A DNA stretch of 64,000 nucleotides from Acidovorax sp. 210-6 (GCF_010020825.1 NZ_JAACJE010000001.1:2790001-2854000); one strand, 5' to 3'; positions 52,019 to 60,836 are shown, counted from the stretch's first letter. Notes: generated by a model from the letters alone, not told the origin. Made by a program: numbers and translations.

Positions 52019-52663
52019 ATGCCAACCATCGAAATCGTTTCCGACCTTGTTTGCCCGTGGTGCTTCATTGGCCTGCGCCGCCTGGCGGTGGCCATCGAAC
52101 AGGTGCGCCGCGACGTGCCCGATCTCGAATGCCACAAGCGCTGGCGCCCATTCTTCCTGAATCCGCAGACGCCGCCGGAAGGTGAGCCGTACCTGCCCTT
52201 CCTGGTCGACAAATTCGGCAGCCGCGAGGCGGTCGAGGCCTTGTTCGAGCGGGTGCGGGAAGCCGGCCGGCCTTATGGCATCGAATACGCCTTCGAGAAG
52301 ATCACGCTGCGCGCCAACACCCTGCAGGCGCACCGCCTGATCCATTGGGCCCAGCAGCAGAGCGACGCCGAGGCGCTGGTCGAGCGCTTGTTCGTCGCGC
52401 AGTTCCAGCGCGGCGAATATGTCGGGGATGTCGGCCTGCTCGCCGCCATCGCCGGCGAGTGCGGCTATTCGGCCGCCGACGCGGCCGCTTATCTCGCCTC
52501 GACGCAGGACACCGACAGCGTCCGGGCGATGGAAGCCGACGTGCGCCAAGCCGGCATCCGGCAGGTGCCCACCTTTATCGTCGACCGCCAGCAGATCGTG
52601 GTCGGGGCCGAAGACCCGCGGGTGCTGGCGGAGGCCATCCGCCGGGCGCTCGCCGCCAACTGA
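52019..52663 (+). CDS. DsbA/FrnE-family oxidoreductase
   Basis: 214 aa thioredoxin-fold protein: CPWC active site in 'IVSDLVCPWCFIGLRRL', helical insert, and 'GIRQVPTFIVDRQQIVVGAE' with cis-Pro (VPT). FrnE-type proteins are cytoplasmic (no signal peptide is seen here) and act as disulfide or isomerase-like enzymes. Convergent with the YeeE-type pair. Confidence 0.9.
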   Translation: MPTIEIVSDLVCPWCFIGLRRLAVAIEQVRRDVPDLECHKRWRPFFLNPQTPPEGEPYLPFLVDKFGSREAVEALFERVREAGRPYGIEYAFEKITLRANTLQAHRLIHWAQQQSDAEALVERLFVAQFQRGEYVGDVGLLAAIAGECGYSAADAAAYLASTQDTDSVRAMEADVRQAGIRQVPTFIVDRQQIVVGAEDPRVLAEAIRRALAAN

Positions 52664-52666
52664 CGT

Positions 52667-53092
52667 CTATTGGCCTTGCCGGCCGGCCCACAGGCCATGC
52701 AGCCCGGCCCCGGCGAAGATGGCCGCCAGTGCGATCAGCATGTCGCCATTGCCCGCCCCCAGGCCGGCCAGCGCCGGACCGGGGCAGATGCCGCAGATCC
52801 CCCAGCCCAGGCCGAACAGCACACCGCCGGCCAGCGCCGGGCGGTCGAGCGTGAACGGCCGTTGCTGGTAGGCGGACGCGAAAGCCGGGTGCCGGGTGAG
52901 GCGCGGCAGCAACTGGAAGACCAGCAAATTGAGGCCGACGGCGCTGCCCAGGACAAGAAGCAGGCCAAGATCCTGAAAGCGCAGGAAGGCAAGGATCGAC
53001 TCGGGGCGGATCATGGTGGACCAGGCCAGGCCGAAACCGAAGATCAGGCCGCTGACCAGCGTCGCGATGTGGCCCAGGAAGGCGCGGCTCAT
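52667..53092 (-). CDS. YeeE/YedE-type membrane protein, C-terminal half
   Basis: 141 aa, four or so membrane helices, with the family signature 'GLGWGICGICPGPALAGLGA' (C-G-x-C-P-G-P). Second subunit of a two-gene YeeE/YedE (PmpA/PmpB-like) system that moves thiosulfate or related sulfur compounds. Its ATG overlaps the upstream gene's stop (53089-53092), so the halves are made together. Confidence 0.88.
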   Translation of the reverse strand: MSRAFLGHIATLVSGLIFGFGLAWSTMIRPESILAFLRFQDLGLLLVLGSAVGLNLLVFQLLPRLTRHPAFASAYQQRPFTLDRPALAGGVLFGLGWGICGICPGPALAGLGAGNGDMLIALAAIFAGAGLHGLWAGRQGQ

Positions 53093-53556
53093 GGTGCAAC
53101 CCCCAGTCCGTACAAGGCCCAGGCCGTGACGATGGCCGTACTCAGAAAAGTGATGACCATCAGCAGGGAGCCGCCCGACAGCGAAGCCATGCCGCAGATG
53201 CCGTGGCCGGACGTGCAACCGCCGCCCAGGCGGGCGCCAAAGCCAATGAGCAGGCCGCCCAGCACCAGTTTCCACAGCGGCAGATGGCTGGGCTCGACCG
53301 GCTGACCGGCGAGCACGTAGAGACTGCCGCCGAGTAGCAGGCCCAGCGCATAAACCAGGCGCCACTGGCGGCTATCGCGTAACGATGCCTGCTGGAAAAA
53401 AGGCGTCCTGAGCAGCCAGGACCAACTGGAACTGAAAAAGGTACTGACGCCCCCTTGCCGCCCGGTGGTGGCAAACAGCAGCGCCACGCCGGCACCGATC
53501 AGAAGGCCGCCGATCACGTAGCGTTCGAGGCCATTGGGGAAAAACGAGAGGATCAT
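53089..53556 (-). CDS. YeeE/YedE-type membrane protein, N-terminal half
   Basis: 155 aa, several membrane helices ('YVIGGLLIGAGVALLFATTG', 'KLVLGGLLIGFGARLGGGCT') with the hallmark GGCTSGHGICG, whose Cys is used for persulfide relay in thiosulfate transporters. Forms a pair with the next gene. No sulfurtransferase gene is adjacent. Confidence 0.88.
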   Translation of the reverse strand: MILSFFPNGLERYVIGGLLIGAGVALLFATTGRQGGVSTFFSSSWSWLLRTPFFQQASLRDSRQWRLVYALGLLLGGSLYVLAGQPVEPSHLPLWKLVLGGLLIGFGARLGGGCTSGHGICGMASLSGGSLLMVITFLSTAIVTAWALYGLGVAP

Positions 53557-53740
53557 GGTGCGGCAACATGTAAAAGCTGGGGGGGGAATTTTCCCATCAA
53601 GGGCGCCCGGCTGTCAGGTGCGAGGGCTGGCCGAAGGGGGGACTTGGCGCGGAGTCGGCGCCATCCGGGCGCCGAACTGCATCGCCTTCACTGGCGCGAA
53701 TCGACCTAAAGCGGCAAGTGCCGCATGAGCAATGCGGAGC

Positions 53741-54370
53741 TCAGCGGGCGGCAATCAGGTAGATCGCGGTCACACCATGCTCAGAAACGTAGCGCCGCAC
53801 CAAGTGCAACGGTGAGTCCGCGATAAGGGATTCGAGCCCTCCCGAGGCAATGAAATCACGATAGTTGCCGTAATGCTTCCGGCCGGCACTGATTTCCATG
53901 AGTTTGATGAGCAGATGCCAAATCTTGCCCATGACCTTGGAGAACGGCCCGGGGTGGTAATCCATCAGCATGATGCGACCGCCAGGCTTGAGAAGTCGCT
54001 GGCATTCCTTCAGGACTACCGGCCGCAATTCTGGATCCATCTCATGCAAGACGAACACCACGCTGATCAGATCGAAGCGAGAGGCGGCGAGTGGCATTCG
54101 GGTCGCATCACCGATGCACAATTCGGCGGCCTGACCCAGTTTCTGTTTCGCAACGGCGAGCATTGCGGGCAAATTATCGATGCCGACAAGGCGGCAGCCC
54201 GCTCTTCGATAAAGAGCAAGCTGGCTCCCGGTGCCACACCCGACGTCCAGAATCGCGATATTTTCCCGCGGGGGAAAAATCGTCAGGCCGACATCCCGGA
54301 GAATTTTCGCAGCAGGCTCATAGAGGCGGTCATAGAAGCCTGCATGCCAGCCGTAAGCGTCATGCTTCAT
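53741..54370 (-). CDS. Class I SAM-dependent methyltransferase
   Basis: 209 aa; motif I 'ILDVGCGTGSQLALYRRAGC', post-I 'LVGIDNLPAMLAVAKQ', 'CIGDATRMPLAASRFDLISV', then 'RLLKPGGRIMLMDYHPGPFS'. Resembles UbiE-like or phospholipid N-methyltransferase-like enzymes; substrate unknown. ATG 54370 with a GGAAAGG site; upstream in-frame ATGs lack one. It sits in a short A+T-richer patch with flanking non-coding DNA, unlike its neighbours. Confidence 0.85.
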   Translation of the reverse strand: MKHDAYGWHAGFYDRLYEPAAKILRDVGLTIFPPRENIAILDVGCGTGSQLALYRRAGCRLVGIDNLPAMLAVAKQKLGQAAELCIGDATRMPLAASRFDLISVVFVLHEMDPELRPVVLKECQRLLKPGGRIMLMDYHPGPFSKVMGKIWHLLIKLMEISAGRKHYGNYRDFIASGGLESLIADSPLHLVRRYVSEHGVTAIYLIAAR

Positions 54371-54497
54371 AGGCGGCCTTTCCATTAAAGGCATCGATGA
54401 AGCACTATCGCACAAACTGGAATTCCGGGTATGCAACCCCTGACCTGTTTTGTTGGCATGCGTCTGGCCGAATCCCACCGACGATCATCAGATCACC

Positions 54498-55346
54498 TCA
54501 AGCCGCCCTCACCAAGCGCTGCAGTCGTATGTCCACGGTCATCGTCAGCGCAGTCAGCGCGGCGGCGCGGGCCCGGCCTTCCGGGGTGGCGCGGTAGAGG
54601 TGGGGAGTCATCGCCAGCAGGTCGGCGATTTCGGCCTGGCTGTTGAGGCTGAGCGGGAAGTGGACGGTTTCGGGGGCGAGGCCGGCGAAGCCGGGGGGCG
54701 GCTCGCTGGCGGCTGGGCGGGCGGGCTTCAGGCTGGGGTAGATGATCTCGCGCAATTCGCGCAGGTGATCCGGCCCGGCGTCGGCCATCAGGAGCTGGCC
54801 ACCCGGCTTCAGGGCGCGGGCGAATTCGGCGTACACCGGAAAGCCGAACAGGCACAGGATGCGGTCGAGGCTGGCGTCGAGCACCGGCAACCGGGCGTTG
54901 GTGCCGACCACCCAGTTCGGGCGCTTGTCCTGCTTGGCGGCGGCGAGAACAGCCCATTTGGAGATGTCGAGGCCGAGCACGGCCAGCGGGATGCCCCGGC
55001 TTTCCGCTGCGGTGGCCAGTTGGCGCAGGTAGTAGCCTTCACCGCTGCCGGCGTCGAGACAGGCGGCCGGGCTGCCGGCCGGCAGGTCGGCCAGAGCGGC
55101 GCGGGCGACGGCTTCGGCGATCGGGCGGTAGTGCCCGGCATTGAGGAAGCGCCGGCGGGCGGCGACCATCTCCTTGCTGTCGCCGGGGTCGAGCGAGCGC
55201 TTGTGCTGTACCGGCAGCAAGTGCGTGTGACCCTGGCTGGCGATGTCGAAGCTGTGGCCGGCGGGGCATTTCCAGGCGGCGCCCTGGCGGTTGAGCGGGG
55301 CGCCGTCAAGCGGGCAGGTGAGGGCGGTGAAGGGCTGGATGGACAT
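54498..55346 (-). CDS. rlmA: 23S rRNA (guanine-N1) methyltransferase RlmA-like
   Basis: 282 aa. N-terminal zinc finger ('LTCPLDGAPLNRQGAAWKCP' then AGH), the RlmA hallmark 'LLPVQHKRSLDPGDSKEMVA' and 'RRRFLNAGHYRPIAEAV', followed by a SAM fold (DAGSGEGYYL). In E. coli the enzyme modifies G745 in 23S rRNA. ATG 55346 begins the zinc-finger part; the longer frame to 55493 is not needed. Divergent from pqqE. Confidence 0.9.
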   Translation of the reverse strand: MSIQPFTALTCPLDGAPLNRQGAAWKCPAGHSFDIASQGHTHLLPVQHKRSLDPGDSKEMVAARRRFLNAGHYRPIAEAVARAALADLPAGSPAACLDAGSGEGYYLRQLATAAESRGIPLAVLGLDISKWAVLAAAKQDKRPNWVVGTNARLPVLDASLDRILCLFGFPVYAEFARALKPGGQLLMADAGPDHLRELREIIYPSLKPARPAASEPPPGFAGLAPETVHFPLSLNSQAEIADLLAMTPHLYRATPEGRARAAALTALTMTVDIRLQRLVRAA

Positions 55347-55528
55347 GCGGCGGGGGCGAAGGCGAAAGCCGGATTTTCGCCGCTTTCCGGGGCCTTGTGT
55401 GCAGCCGGGCGCCGTTGGCGAGGTAGCCTCCTGAAAATCGCTAGCCCCGGTTCCCGATTCCATGGTCGCCCGCCCGCAGCCGGGGGGCAACAATCGGTCA
55501 TCACATCGCTTACGTCGAAAGGTTGGCC

Positions 55529-56674
55529 ATGCCCAAGGAAGATCGCGGATTGAGCCTGGACGGCCAGGGGATTCCTCTCTGGTTGTCGCTGGAGCTGACT
55601 TACCGTTGCCCGCTGAAGTGCTCGTGGTGCAATAACCCGCTCGATTTCGAGGATTACGGCAGCCAGGAGCTGAGCACCGCCGAGTGGAAGAAGGTACTCG
55701 ACGATGCCCGCCGGCTTGGCGCGCTGCAGCTTGGGTTCACCGGCGGCGAGCCGATGCTGCGCGACGATCTGGAGGAGCTGGTCGGCCACGCCGACCGCAT
55801 CGGCTTCTACACCAACCTGATCACCTCCGGCATCGGCCTGACCGAGGAGCGCCTGCTGGCCCTCAAGGCGGCCGGCCTCAAGCATATCCAGCTGTCGGTG
55901 CAGGCTTCGCGGGCCGAGCTGACCGACGCGCTGGTCGGCGCCCGGGCCCATGCCGGCAAGATGGAAGCGGCGCGGCTGATCAAGAAACACGGTTTCCCGA
56001 TGGTGCTCAACGTGCCGGTCTTCAAGCAGAACATCGGCGAGATCGACGCGATGATCGCCTGGGCGGCCGGGATGGGCATCGAGTACATCGAATTCGCCAA
56101 CATCCAGTACTACAACTGGGCGCTGATGAACCGCGACGAGCTGATGCCGACGCTGGCCCAGGTCCGCGAGGCGGAAGCCGTGGTGAACCGCTGGCGCGAG
56201 AAGCTGGGCAACACGATGACCATCTATTTCGTCATCCCCGATTACTACGAAGGCCGCCCCAAGGCCTGCATGAACGGCTGGGGCGCCATCCACCTGACCG
56301 TGGCGCCGGACGGCGTGGCCATGCCCTGCCAGGAGGCGCGGGTGATTCCTGGCCTGCAGTTCGATTCGGTACGCGAAAAGCCGCTGGACTGGATCTGGCA
56401 CGAGTCGTCGCTCTTCCGCAAATACCGCGGCCTGGACTGGCTGCCCGAGCCCTGCAGTTCGTGTTCGGAAAAGGAAAAGGACTTCGGCGGCTGCCGCTGC
56501 CAGGCCTTCCTGCTCACCGGTGACGCCAGCAACACCGACCCGGCCTGCAGCCGTTCGCCGCACCACGGCGTGGTCCAGCAGGCGGTGGCCGTGCGCGAGC
56601 AGACAATGCGCTTCCAGAAACCGCTGATCAAGCGCTCGGCGCAGGCGGTGTGCACTGATTTCATGGCGGGCTGA
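55529..56674 (+). CDS. pqqE: PQQ biosynthesis radical SAM enzyme PqqE
   Basis: 381 aa. PqqE makes the C-C bond between Glu and Tyr of PqqA, with PqqD as chaperone. The radical SAM cluster is C27-x3-C31-x2-C34 ('LTYRCPLKCSWCNN'), with GGEP following, and the SPASM-type auxiliary cysteines are present (KACMNG, 'MPCQEAR', 'PCSSCSEKEKDFGGCRCQAF', DPACS). ATG 55529 has AAAGG upstream; a TTG at 55523 is in frame. Unusually it is 5.4 kb from pqqB and leads its own tight operon. Confidence 0.97.
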   Translation: MPKEDRGLSLDGQGIPLWLSLELTYRCPLKCSWCNNPLDFEDYGSQELSTAEWKKVLDDARRLGALQLGFTGGEPMLRDDLEELVGHADRIGFYTNLITSGIGLTEERLLALKAAGLKHIQLSVQASRAELTDALVGARAHAGKMEAARLIKKHGFPMVLNVPVFKQNIGEIDAMIAWAAGMGIEYIEFANIQYYNWALMNRDELMPTLAQVREAEAVVNRWREKLGNTMTIYFVIPDYYEGRPKACMNGWGAIHLTVAPDGVAMPCQEARVIPGLQFDSVREKPLDWIWHESSLFRKYRGLDWLPEPCSSCSEKEKDFGGCRCQAFLLTGDASNTDPACSRSPHHGVVQQAVAVREQTMRFQKPLIKRSAQAVCTDFMAG

Positions 56675-56677
56675 GCC

Positions 56678-56773
56678 ATGCGCCATCCCTTCGATTCCGC
56701 CCTCGCCACCATCGCCCTCGGCCTGCTGCTGACGCTGGCCCTCAATGCCGCGCTGCGCGTCTGGATGGGCTGA
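56678..56773 (+). CDS. 31-aa single-helix membrane microprotein
   Basis: Reads MRHPFDSALATIALGLLLTL then ALNAALRVWMG: a single transmembrane helix with a basic start. Begins 3 bp after the pqqE stop and ends 2 bp before the next gene, so it is embedded in the operon. Function unknown; position suggests a membrane partner for the neighbouring four-helix protein. Confidence 0.65.
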   Translation: MRHPFDSALATIALGLLLTLALNAALRVWMG

Positions 56774-56775
56774 AC

Positions 56776-57285
56776 ATGGACGGCGCCACCTTCGACCTGC
56801 TGGCCCGCTGGCTGCACTTCCTGGCCGGCATCATCTGGGTCGGCCACAACTACTCCAGCGTCGTCCAGCGTCCGACCTGGCAGCCGCTGAACGCTGCCGA
56901 CCTGCGCGACCCCGACAGCCCGCGCCTGCGTGCCGTCATCAACCGCGAACACGGCACCTTCCGCTGGGCCGCCGTGGTGGCCTGGGCGGCGGGCATCGCC
57001 ATGCTCGCCCAGCGCGGCTGGTTGCTGCCCGCCTTCACGCTGCAAGGCACGCTGGCGCCGCTCGGCCTGGGCGCCTGGATCGGCACGCTGATGCTGGCCA
57101 ACCTGTGGCTGGTGCTCTGGCCACACCAGAAGAAGGTGCTCGGCCTGGTGCCGGCCAGCATCGAGGAGCGGCTGCGCTGTTCGCGCATCACCCACCTCTC
57201 GTCGCGCACCAACACCATGCTGTCGGTGCCGCTGCTGTTCTTCATGGCGGCCGGCAGCCACGGCGGGCACCTGTTCGGCGCATGA
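56776..57285 (+). CDS. PuuD-like (urate-oxidase N-domain-type) membrane protein
   Basis: 169 aa, about four membrane helices. N-terminal 'LARWLHFLAGIIWVGHNYSS' matches the membrane part of bacterial urate hydroxylase PuuD and CopD-type cytochrome domains, with two histidines per helix pair that may bind haem. No cytochrome c tail is present, so it is the bare membrane module. Perhaps an electron acceptor for a dehydrogenase. The following gene overlaps its stop (ATGA, 57282-57285). Confidence 0.75.
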   Translation: MDGATFDLLARWLHFLAGIIWVGHNYSSVVQRPTWQPLNAADLRDPDSPRLRAVINREHGTFRWAAVVAWAAGIAMLAQRGWLLPAFTLQGTLAPLGLGAWIGTLMLANLWLVLWPHQKKVLGLVPASIEERLRCSRITHLSSRTNTMLSVPLLFFMAAGSHGGHLFGA

Positions 57286-58340
57286 CCGCCTGGAATTTCG
57301 CGGCCGGCCCGGCCCGCCTGCCCGATGCCGTGCTGGCCCGGGCCGAGCGCAGCCTGTTCGCCCGTGATGCCGGCGGCGCCTGCCTCAACGAGCAACCCTT
57401 CTCCGGCGCCGCCTTTCGTGCCTTGCGCGCCCACGCCACCCGGCAACTGGCCGCGCTGATCAACCTGCCGGACGATTACCGCATCCTCTTCCTGGCCGGC
57501 GGCGCCATGCAGCAATTCTCGCTGCTGCCGCTCAACCTGGCGGCCCCCGGGCAGCGGGTCGGCTATGTCGACACCGGCTACTGGTCGGCGCGGGCGGCCA
57601 GCGAGGCAGCGCTGCATCGGCCGGTGCTGACATTGCCGCCCCCCGGCGAGGCGGGCCTCGCCGTGCCGGACGATCTCGCCTATTGCCACCTGACCACCAA
57701 CGAAACGGCCGACGGCCTGGCCTGGCCGGAACTGCCGGCAGCGCCCGCCGGCGTGCCGCTGGTCGCCGATGCGACGGCCGATTTCCTGTGCCGGCCGCTG
57801 GACATGGGCCGTTTCGGCCTGCTCTACGCCAGCGCCCAGAAGAATATCGGCGTCGCCGGGCTGGCCGTGGTCATTGTCCGCGAAGACCTCCTGGCGCGCT
57901 CCCCGGCTGGCCTGCCGGGCATCTGGTCTTACGCTCGGCAGGCCGAGGCGGAGAGTGGCGTCAACACGCCGCCCATCCTCGCCCTGCAACTGGCCGCCCT
58001 GGTTTTCGACTGGGTGGCCGGGCAGGGCGGCTTGCCGGCCATGGCTGCCGCCAACCGGCGCAAGGCGGCCTTGCTTTATGGCGCGATCGATGCCAGCGGC
58101 GGCTTCTACCGCTGCCCGGCCGATTCCGCCTGGCGCTCGCCGGTGACGGTGTGCTGGCAATTGCCGGATGCGGCGCTGACCGGGCGCTTCATCAGCGAAG
58201 CCGCCGCCGCCGGCCTGCACCACCTGGCCGGCCACCCGCGCCGCGGCGGCATCCGTGCCAGCCTGTACAACGCCATGCCGGAAGCTGGCGCTGCCGCGCT
58301 GGCCGGTTTCATGGCCGATTTTGCCCGGCGCTGCGCGTGA
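57282..58340 (+). CDS. Divergent SerC-like aminotransferase
   Basis: 352 aa fold-type IV/I PLP enzyme of the phosphoserine aminotransferase group: 'FAAGPARLP', 'YRILFLAGGAMQQFSLLPLN', PLP Lys187 in 'YASAQKNIGVAGLAVVIV', 'GGIRASLYNAMPEAG'. The usual SHRSKEF phosphate-binding stretch is replaced ('LNEQPFSGAAF'), removing the His/Arg that hold phosphoserine. It is therefore probably not a serine-biosynthesis enzyme; its substrate may be an unphosphorylated amino acid. Both ends overlap neighbours (ATGA, GTGA). Confidence 0.8.
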   Translation: MTAWNFAAGPARLPDAVLARAERSLFARDAGGACLNEQPFSGAAFRALRAHATRQLAALINLPDDYRILFLAGGAMQQFSLLPLNLAAPGQRVGYVDTGYWSARAASEAALHRPVLTLPPPGEAGLAVPDDLAYCHLTTNETADGLAWPELPAAPAGVPLVADATADFLCRPLDMGRFGLLYASAQKNIGVAGLAVVIVREDLLARSPAGLPGIWSYARQAEAESGVNTPPILALQLAALVFDWVAGQGGLPAMAAANRRKAALLYGAIDASGGFYRCPADSAWRSPVTVCWQLPDAALTGRFISEAAAAGLHHLAGHPRRGGIRASLYNAMPEAGAAALAGFMADFARRCA

Positions 58341-59023
58341 AGCCCGCTTTCTGGTGGTTGGCCCGCCCCGGCCTGGCCGGCGGCATCGACAAGAGCGGCG
58401 AACGGGCAGGCGAACTGCTCGGCCTGGGCTTTGGCAGCGTCGAGTTCGGCTCGGTGCTGGCCGACGACCTGCCGCCCCTGCTCAGCCGACTGGCCGGACA
58501 GCGCCCGGCGATTGCCGCAACCGCCATCGGCATCGGGCTGGGCCTGCCGCCTGATTTGCCGCCAGCCGCGCTGGGCAGCGAATGGCGGCGCGGTTTGGGC
58601 TGCCTGGCCGAATTTGGGGGCGTTGCCGACTATCTCAGCCTCAACCTGAGCGCCGCCGCCAACCGCCGTTTTCTGACCCCGTCGCTGCAAGGCGCGCTGG
58701 ACGATGCGCTGGCCGAGTTGGCTGCGTGCCGGCACGCCTTGCCGATGCCGCTCGCGGTCAAGCTGCCGGCGCACGATGCGGCCCGCCTCTGGCCGGCCCT
58801 GGCCGCGGCCGGTGTCGACCAGTTGACCGTGGTCCTGCCCGATAACGTGGGCCTGGCGGCGCTATCGGCAGTCGGCGCTGGCGGCCTGCGCCTCGTCGCC
58901 GTTGGCGGCATCGGCAGCGCGGCCGATGTGCAGGCGGCGCGCGCTGCCGGGGCCGATGGCATCCAGGTGCATCGATTCTTCCTGAGCCACGGGCCGGCGA
59001 CGCCGGCCCTGCTGGCTGCCTAA
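58337..59023 (+). CDS. Short PyrD-like (dihydroorotate-dehydrogenase-type) TIM barrel
   Basis: 228 aa against about 335 for class 2 PyrD. Keeps 'GLAGGIDKSGERAGELLGLG' and FGSVEFGSVL (start of the barrel), 'YLSLNLSAAANRR' where PyrD has NISSPNTPGLR with the catalytic Ser, and 'VAVGGIGSAADVQAARAAGA' (FMN phosphate site). The shortened middle and lost SSPNT indicate a changed function. GTG start overlaps the SerC-like stop; its own stop overlaps the opposite-strand gene (59020-59023). Confidence 0.75.
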   Translation: MKPAFWWLARPGLAGGIDKSGERAGELLGLGFGSVEFGSVLADDLPPLLSRLAGQRPAIAATAIGIGLGLPPDLPPAALGSEWRRGLGCLAEFGGVADYLSLNLSAAANRRFLTPSLQGALDDALAELAACRHALPMPLAVKLPAHDAARLWPALAAAGVDQLTVVLPDNVGLAALSAVGAGGLRLVAVGGIGSAADVQAARAAGADGIQVHRFFLSHGPATPALLAA

Positions 59024-60006
59024 CGGACGGTCAGGTAAACCAGCGTCTGGTTCAGCAGCTGGTAGCCGATTTCGCCGAAAGTGAACGGCCCGACCAGGTC
59101 GCCTGTCCGCTTGCCCTCCAGCCCGGAGTGCAGGTAGTTGAGGATGCAGTTGCACGAAAAGGCGATCTCCGGTGTTTGTCCCGGCAGGGCCTGGTGAAAG
59201 CTCGCCACGTAGTCGTCCACCGGCGCCGCGATGCGGTAGTCGAGCCCGGGGAAGACTGGCGCGTAGAGCTCGACCCGGCCGCTCGCCCGGTCGACGGCCT
59301 TGATGCTGACGTTGACCAGCGCGCCGCAGTAGTCGGCGACCAGCGGCAGGCGCGTGTCGATACCGGCGCTGGCCAGGTATTCGGCGAGGTTGCCCGGTTG
59401 GCCGTCGAGGCTGCAGGCGCCGACCGTGAAACCGCTGGCCGGGAAGACGATAGCCGGGCCGTGGCCGGGATGGAACAGGTTGACGATGTCGATCTGGGCA
59501 AAGCGCTCGGGCGGTAGCGGCACATCCATCACCACGGCGCAGTCGTCGGCAAACTCGCCGGTCGGGCCGAGCACGACGCGCGGCCTGGCCTGGGCGAGAT
59601 CGTCGAGATGCACGCCGGCGATCCAGCCGACCAGCGGCTTCAGGTACATCTCCTCGTAATCCGGCGCATGCTGGGCAAATTCGACATGGCAGTCGCTGAA
59701 GGCGGGGATGATCACGATGCTGTAGCCGCTTTCCGGCGCATCGCGGCAGATGCCGGGCAGGGCGGCGCGGTCGCGCAAGCGCAGCCGGGGCGGCTCGGCG
59801 AAGCCAGTGACGGGGGTGACGAAAACCTGGTCGCGGCTGACTTGGCCGCCGTCGCCGGTCATGAAGTAGGGGATCGTGCCGCCGATCCACTGGCCGCGCG
59901 GCAACTGGCGCAGCGCCGCCTCGTCGCCGGCAATGCACAGTACCTGGCCGGCAGCGATCATCTCGGCCGCGAGCGGGAGCGGCATCAGGGTTTGCTGCCG
60001 GTTCAT
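59020..60006 (-). CDS. DUF6976-family protein
   Basis: 328 aa, family of unknown function, possibly related to FIST-C sensors ('LCIAGDEAALRQLPRGQWIG', 'GTIPYFMTGDGGQVSRD', 'EIAFSCNCILNYLHSGLEGK', 'GPFTFGEIGYQLLNQTLVYL'). No membrane helices. ATG 60006 overlaps the upstream gene's stop by 4 nt. It lies between the two pqq clusters, on the opposite strand. Confidence 0.65.
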   Translation of the reverse strand: MNRQQTLMPLPLAAEMIAAGQVLCIAGDEAALRQLPRGQWIGGTIPYFMTGDGGQVSRDQVFVTPVTGFAEPPRLRLRDRAALPGICRDAPESGYSIVIIPAFSDCHVEFAQHAPDYEEMYLKPLVGWIAGVHLDDLAQARPRVVLGPTGEFADDCAVVMDVPLPPERFAQIDIVNLFHPGHGPAIVFPASGFTVGACSLDGQPGNLAEYLASAGIDTRLPLVADYCGALVNVSIKAVDRASGRVELYAPVFPGLDYRIAAPVDDYVASFHQALPGQTPEIAFSCNCILNYLHSGLEGKRTGDLVGPFTFGEIGYQLLNQTLVYLTVR

Positions 60007-60707
60007 GGCCGCTCCCCGCCGGAGGTGGCGCGCAGGCGCAATTGGGCCAGTTCGCGGGTCAGGCTTTTTTCGTGGCGGATGAAATAGCGCCGCAATTCCT
60101 GTACCTTCAGGGCGCGTACCTCGGGATCGCCGATCACGGCCCATTGCTCGCGCAGCTTGGTGAGCAGCAGCTTCAGGCCAAGGGCGTGCATGTCGATGCC
60201 GAGACTGCCGTCGAGCAGGTTTTCCCAAACCGGATCGTCGGCCGCCGGCAGGGTGTTCAGCGCTTCCTGGCGGCTCTCCGGAGGCGCAGCCAGGACGGCC
60301 TTGCCGCTATCCAGGCGGTGCTTGAATTTCCACAGGTCGGCCACCGGCAGGTCGAGCAGGTCGCAAATGGTGCCCAAGCCGACGCCGTCATGCATCAGGC
60401 CGGCAACCCGGCGCGACAGCAGCCGGGTGAAGGGCTGTTCCTCGTCGCCAAGCCAGACGGGCGCCTCGCCATCGGGTGACGGCGTGCCGTGGATCACGCA
60501 ACGCAGACGGCCGAGATTGACATGCCGCCAGCGCCCTTCATCCCCAGGGTTGGGGCTGCTGCGCGCGCCGAACAGCCAGCCGCTGCGCGCCGCCTCCTTG
60601 CCGATCCAGACGTCGATCTGATCCGGCCCGAGATCGTGGCGGATCTGCGTAACCTGCCAGGGCTGCCGGACTTCCAATGCCGCAGCGACGAGTTCCTTGG
60701 TATTCAT
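60003..60707 (-). CDS. Hypothetical protein with ISL3-transposase-like N-terminal fold
   Basis: 234 aa. The N-terminal 'RQPWQVTQIRHDLGPDQIDV' and 'RWRHVNLGRLRCVIH', then 'LSRRVAGLMHDGVGLGTICD', recall the zf-ISL3 plus helix-turn-helix region of ISL3-family transposases, but the zinc cysteines and any DDE catalytic half are missing. May be a domesticated DNA-binding protein. AGGAAGGAG precedes ATG 60707. Co-translated with the DUF6976 gene; divergent from pqqB. Confidence 0.5.
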   Translation of the reverse strand: MNTKELVAAALEVRQPWQVTQIRHDLGPDQIDVWIGKEAARSGWLFGARSSPNPGDEGRWRHVNLGRLRCVIHGTPSPDGEAPVWLGDEEQPFTRLLSRRVAGLMHDGVGLGTICDLLDLPVADLWKFKHRLDSGKAVLAAPPESRQEALNTLPAADDPVWENLLDGSLGIDMHALGLKLLLTKLREQWAVIGDPEVRALKVQELRRYFIRHEKSLTRELAQLRLRATSGGERP

Positions 60708-60836
60708 CGGCTCCTTCCTCATCCTGAAAAGAGCAGACAAGCGGCAATCTTCATGCCAACGGCCTATCCCCGAAAAACCGTCGGCCTGGCAGCCGGGGTG
60801 TGAAAAAAGGGGACAGTCGCTGCTGCAGAACAGCAC

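Noticed and set aside
54809-56686. 625-codon minus-strand frame opposite pqqE
   Set aside because: Antisense shadow; pqqE carries all radical SAM and SPASM cysteines.
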